NCBI GenBank assembly: GCA_012510325.1
Contig: JAAZIG010000276.1
Location: 1 to 5,394 of the forward strand
Source: Bacillota bacterium
GTDB taxonomy: Bacteria > Bacillota > Dethiobacteria > DTU022
DNA length: 5,394 nucleotides
Reading direction: 5' to 3'
In this document: positions 5,236 through 5,394 of the stretch, piece after piece
Position numbering within the stretch: position 1 is the first letter of the stretch
Layout: every line of letters starts with the position of its first letter
Position numbers and translations under genes: made by a program
The notes under the pieces: model-generated
Told to the model about the DNA's origin: nothing
Databases searched by the model: none
The model's input: the letters and a program-made list of their open reading frames with translations, nothing else

Positions 5236-5248
5236 CCCCGGCTCTTGA

Positions 5249-5394
5249 TCAGACCCCGCCTTCAGAAACTCTGCCGCTCCCGCTGTTTATCTTTCTCACG
5301 GCCTCTTCCAGGGCCCGGTTCTCTTCCTCGCTGAGGTGATGGCTCGATCGTCCCCGCTGTACCGGCTTCCCGTAACACCTGCTCTCGTCTCTTC
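5249..5394 (-). CDS. DUF4446 family protein, C-terminal end (partial)
   Basis: The last 47 codons of a gene entering from the right edge are visible. They read RDESRCYGKPVQRGRSSHHL (first 20 residues), then SEEENRALEEAVRKI, and stop at TGA (5251-5249). DUF4446 proteins characteristically end in a GR-ESR-YAKPI motif, a short basic stretch and LSEEE followed by an amphipathic helix, so the match is good although only the tail is visible. Members are small proteins with an N-terminal membrane helix and a coiled coil; their function is unknown. In Clostridia they are often found near parB and yyaC, which agrees with the context here. The last 12 residues (SGSGRVSEGGV and neighbours) look like a disordered tail. 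It is convergent with yyaC across a 404-base gap. Confidence 0.8.
   Translation of the reverse strand, partial: RDESRCYGKPVQRGRSSHHLSEEENRALEEAVRKINSGSGRVSEGGV

Larger units (their letters stand above)
4845..5248. other. Convergent intergenic region, no gene supported
   Basis: These 404 GC-rich bases lie between the ends of yyaC (plus) and the DUF4446 gene (minus). Open frames exist on both strands, for example plus 5006-5206 and minus 4908-5099. Their products are rich in Ala, Gly, Pro and Arg, match no family I recognise and lack a good ribosome binding site with an ATG. Two strong hairpins are present (4939-4968 and 5207-5235), plus a small one at 4851-4864 (CGCCG, GGCT, CGGCG). I saw no tRNA, no parS-like site (GTTTCAC-type) and no repeat array. 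A decayed gene on the minus strand is possible but not shown. Confidence 0.5.

Overview
The window looks like a chromosomal housekeeping segment from an endospore-forming Firmicute, most likely a GC-rich member of the Clostridia or a related class. The evidence is the gene content and order: the spore-associated gene yyaC, the small protein DUF951, a CvpA-like membrane protein, the GTPase-like ychF, the rpsF-ssb-rpsR ribosomal/replication cluster and rplI. A similar order (parB region, yyaC, ychF, rpsF-ssb-rpsR, then rplI) lies near the replication origin in Bacillus and many Clostridia. The species cannot be named from this sequence.

Layout from left to right. Positions 1-192 hold the N-terminal part of rplI (minus strand, cut by the window edge). 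Positions 193-376 are a hairpin-rich spacer with a convincing intrinsic terminator behind rpsR. Positions 377-1326 hold the minus-strand operon rpsF-ssb-rpsR, driven by a good sigma-A-type promoter at 1387-1415. Positions 1472-4140 (possibly 4185) hold a second minus-strand cluster in transcription order: cvpA-like, adk, DUF951, ychF. The last three are tightly packed, and adk and DUF951 overlap by one base. Positions 4186-4241 are an AT-rich divergent promoter region. yyaC runs on the plus strand at 4242-4844. Positions 4845-5248 are a GC-rich convergent intergenic region with two strong hairpins and no gene I can defend. The right edge holds the C-terminal end of a DUF4446 protein on the minus strand.

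The genes serve translation (L9, S18, S6, YchF), single-stranded DNA handling (SSB), nucleotide energy balance (Adk) and sporulation (YyaC); DUF951, CvpA-like and DUF4446 are conserved but poorly understood. Nearly all genes lie on the minus strand, which fits leading-strand orientation if the origin lies beyond the right edge (inference). The most unusual points are adenylate kinase sitting next to ychF rather than in the secY ribosomal operon, the non-coding region between yyaC and DUF4446, and structured leaders before rpsF and rplI. I saw no mobile element, CRISPR array, tRNA or rRNA, and no clear sign of a new multi-gene system.
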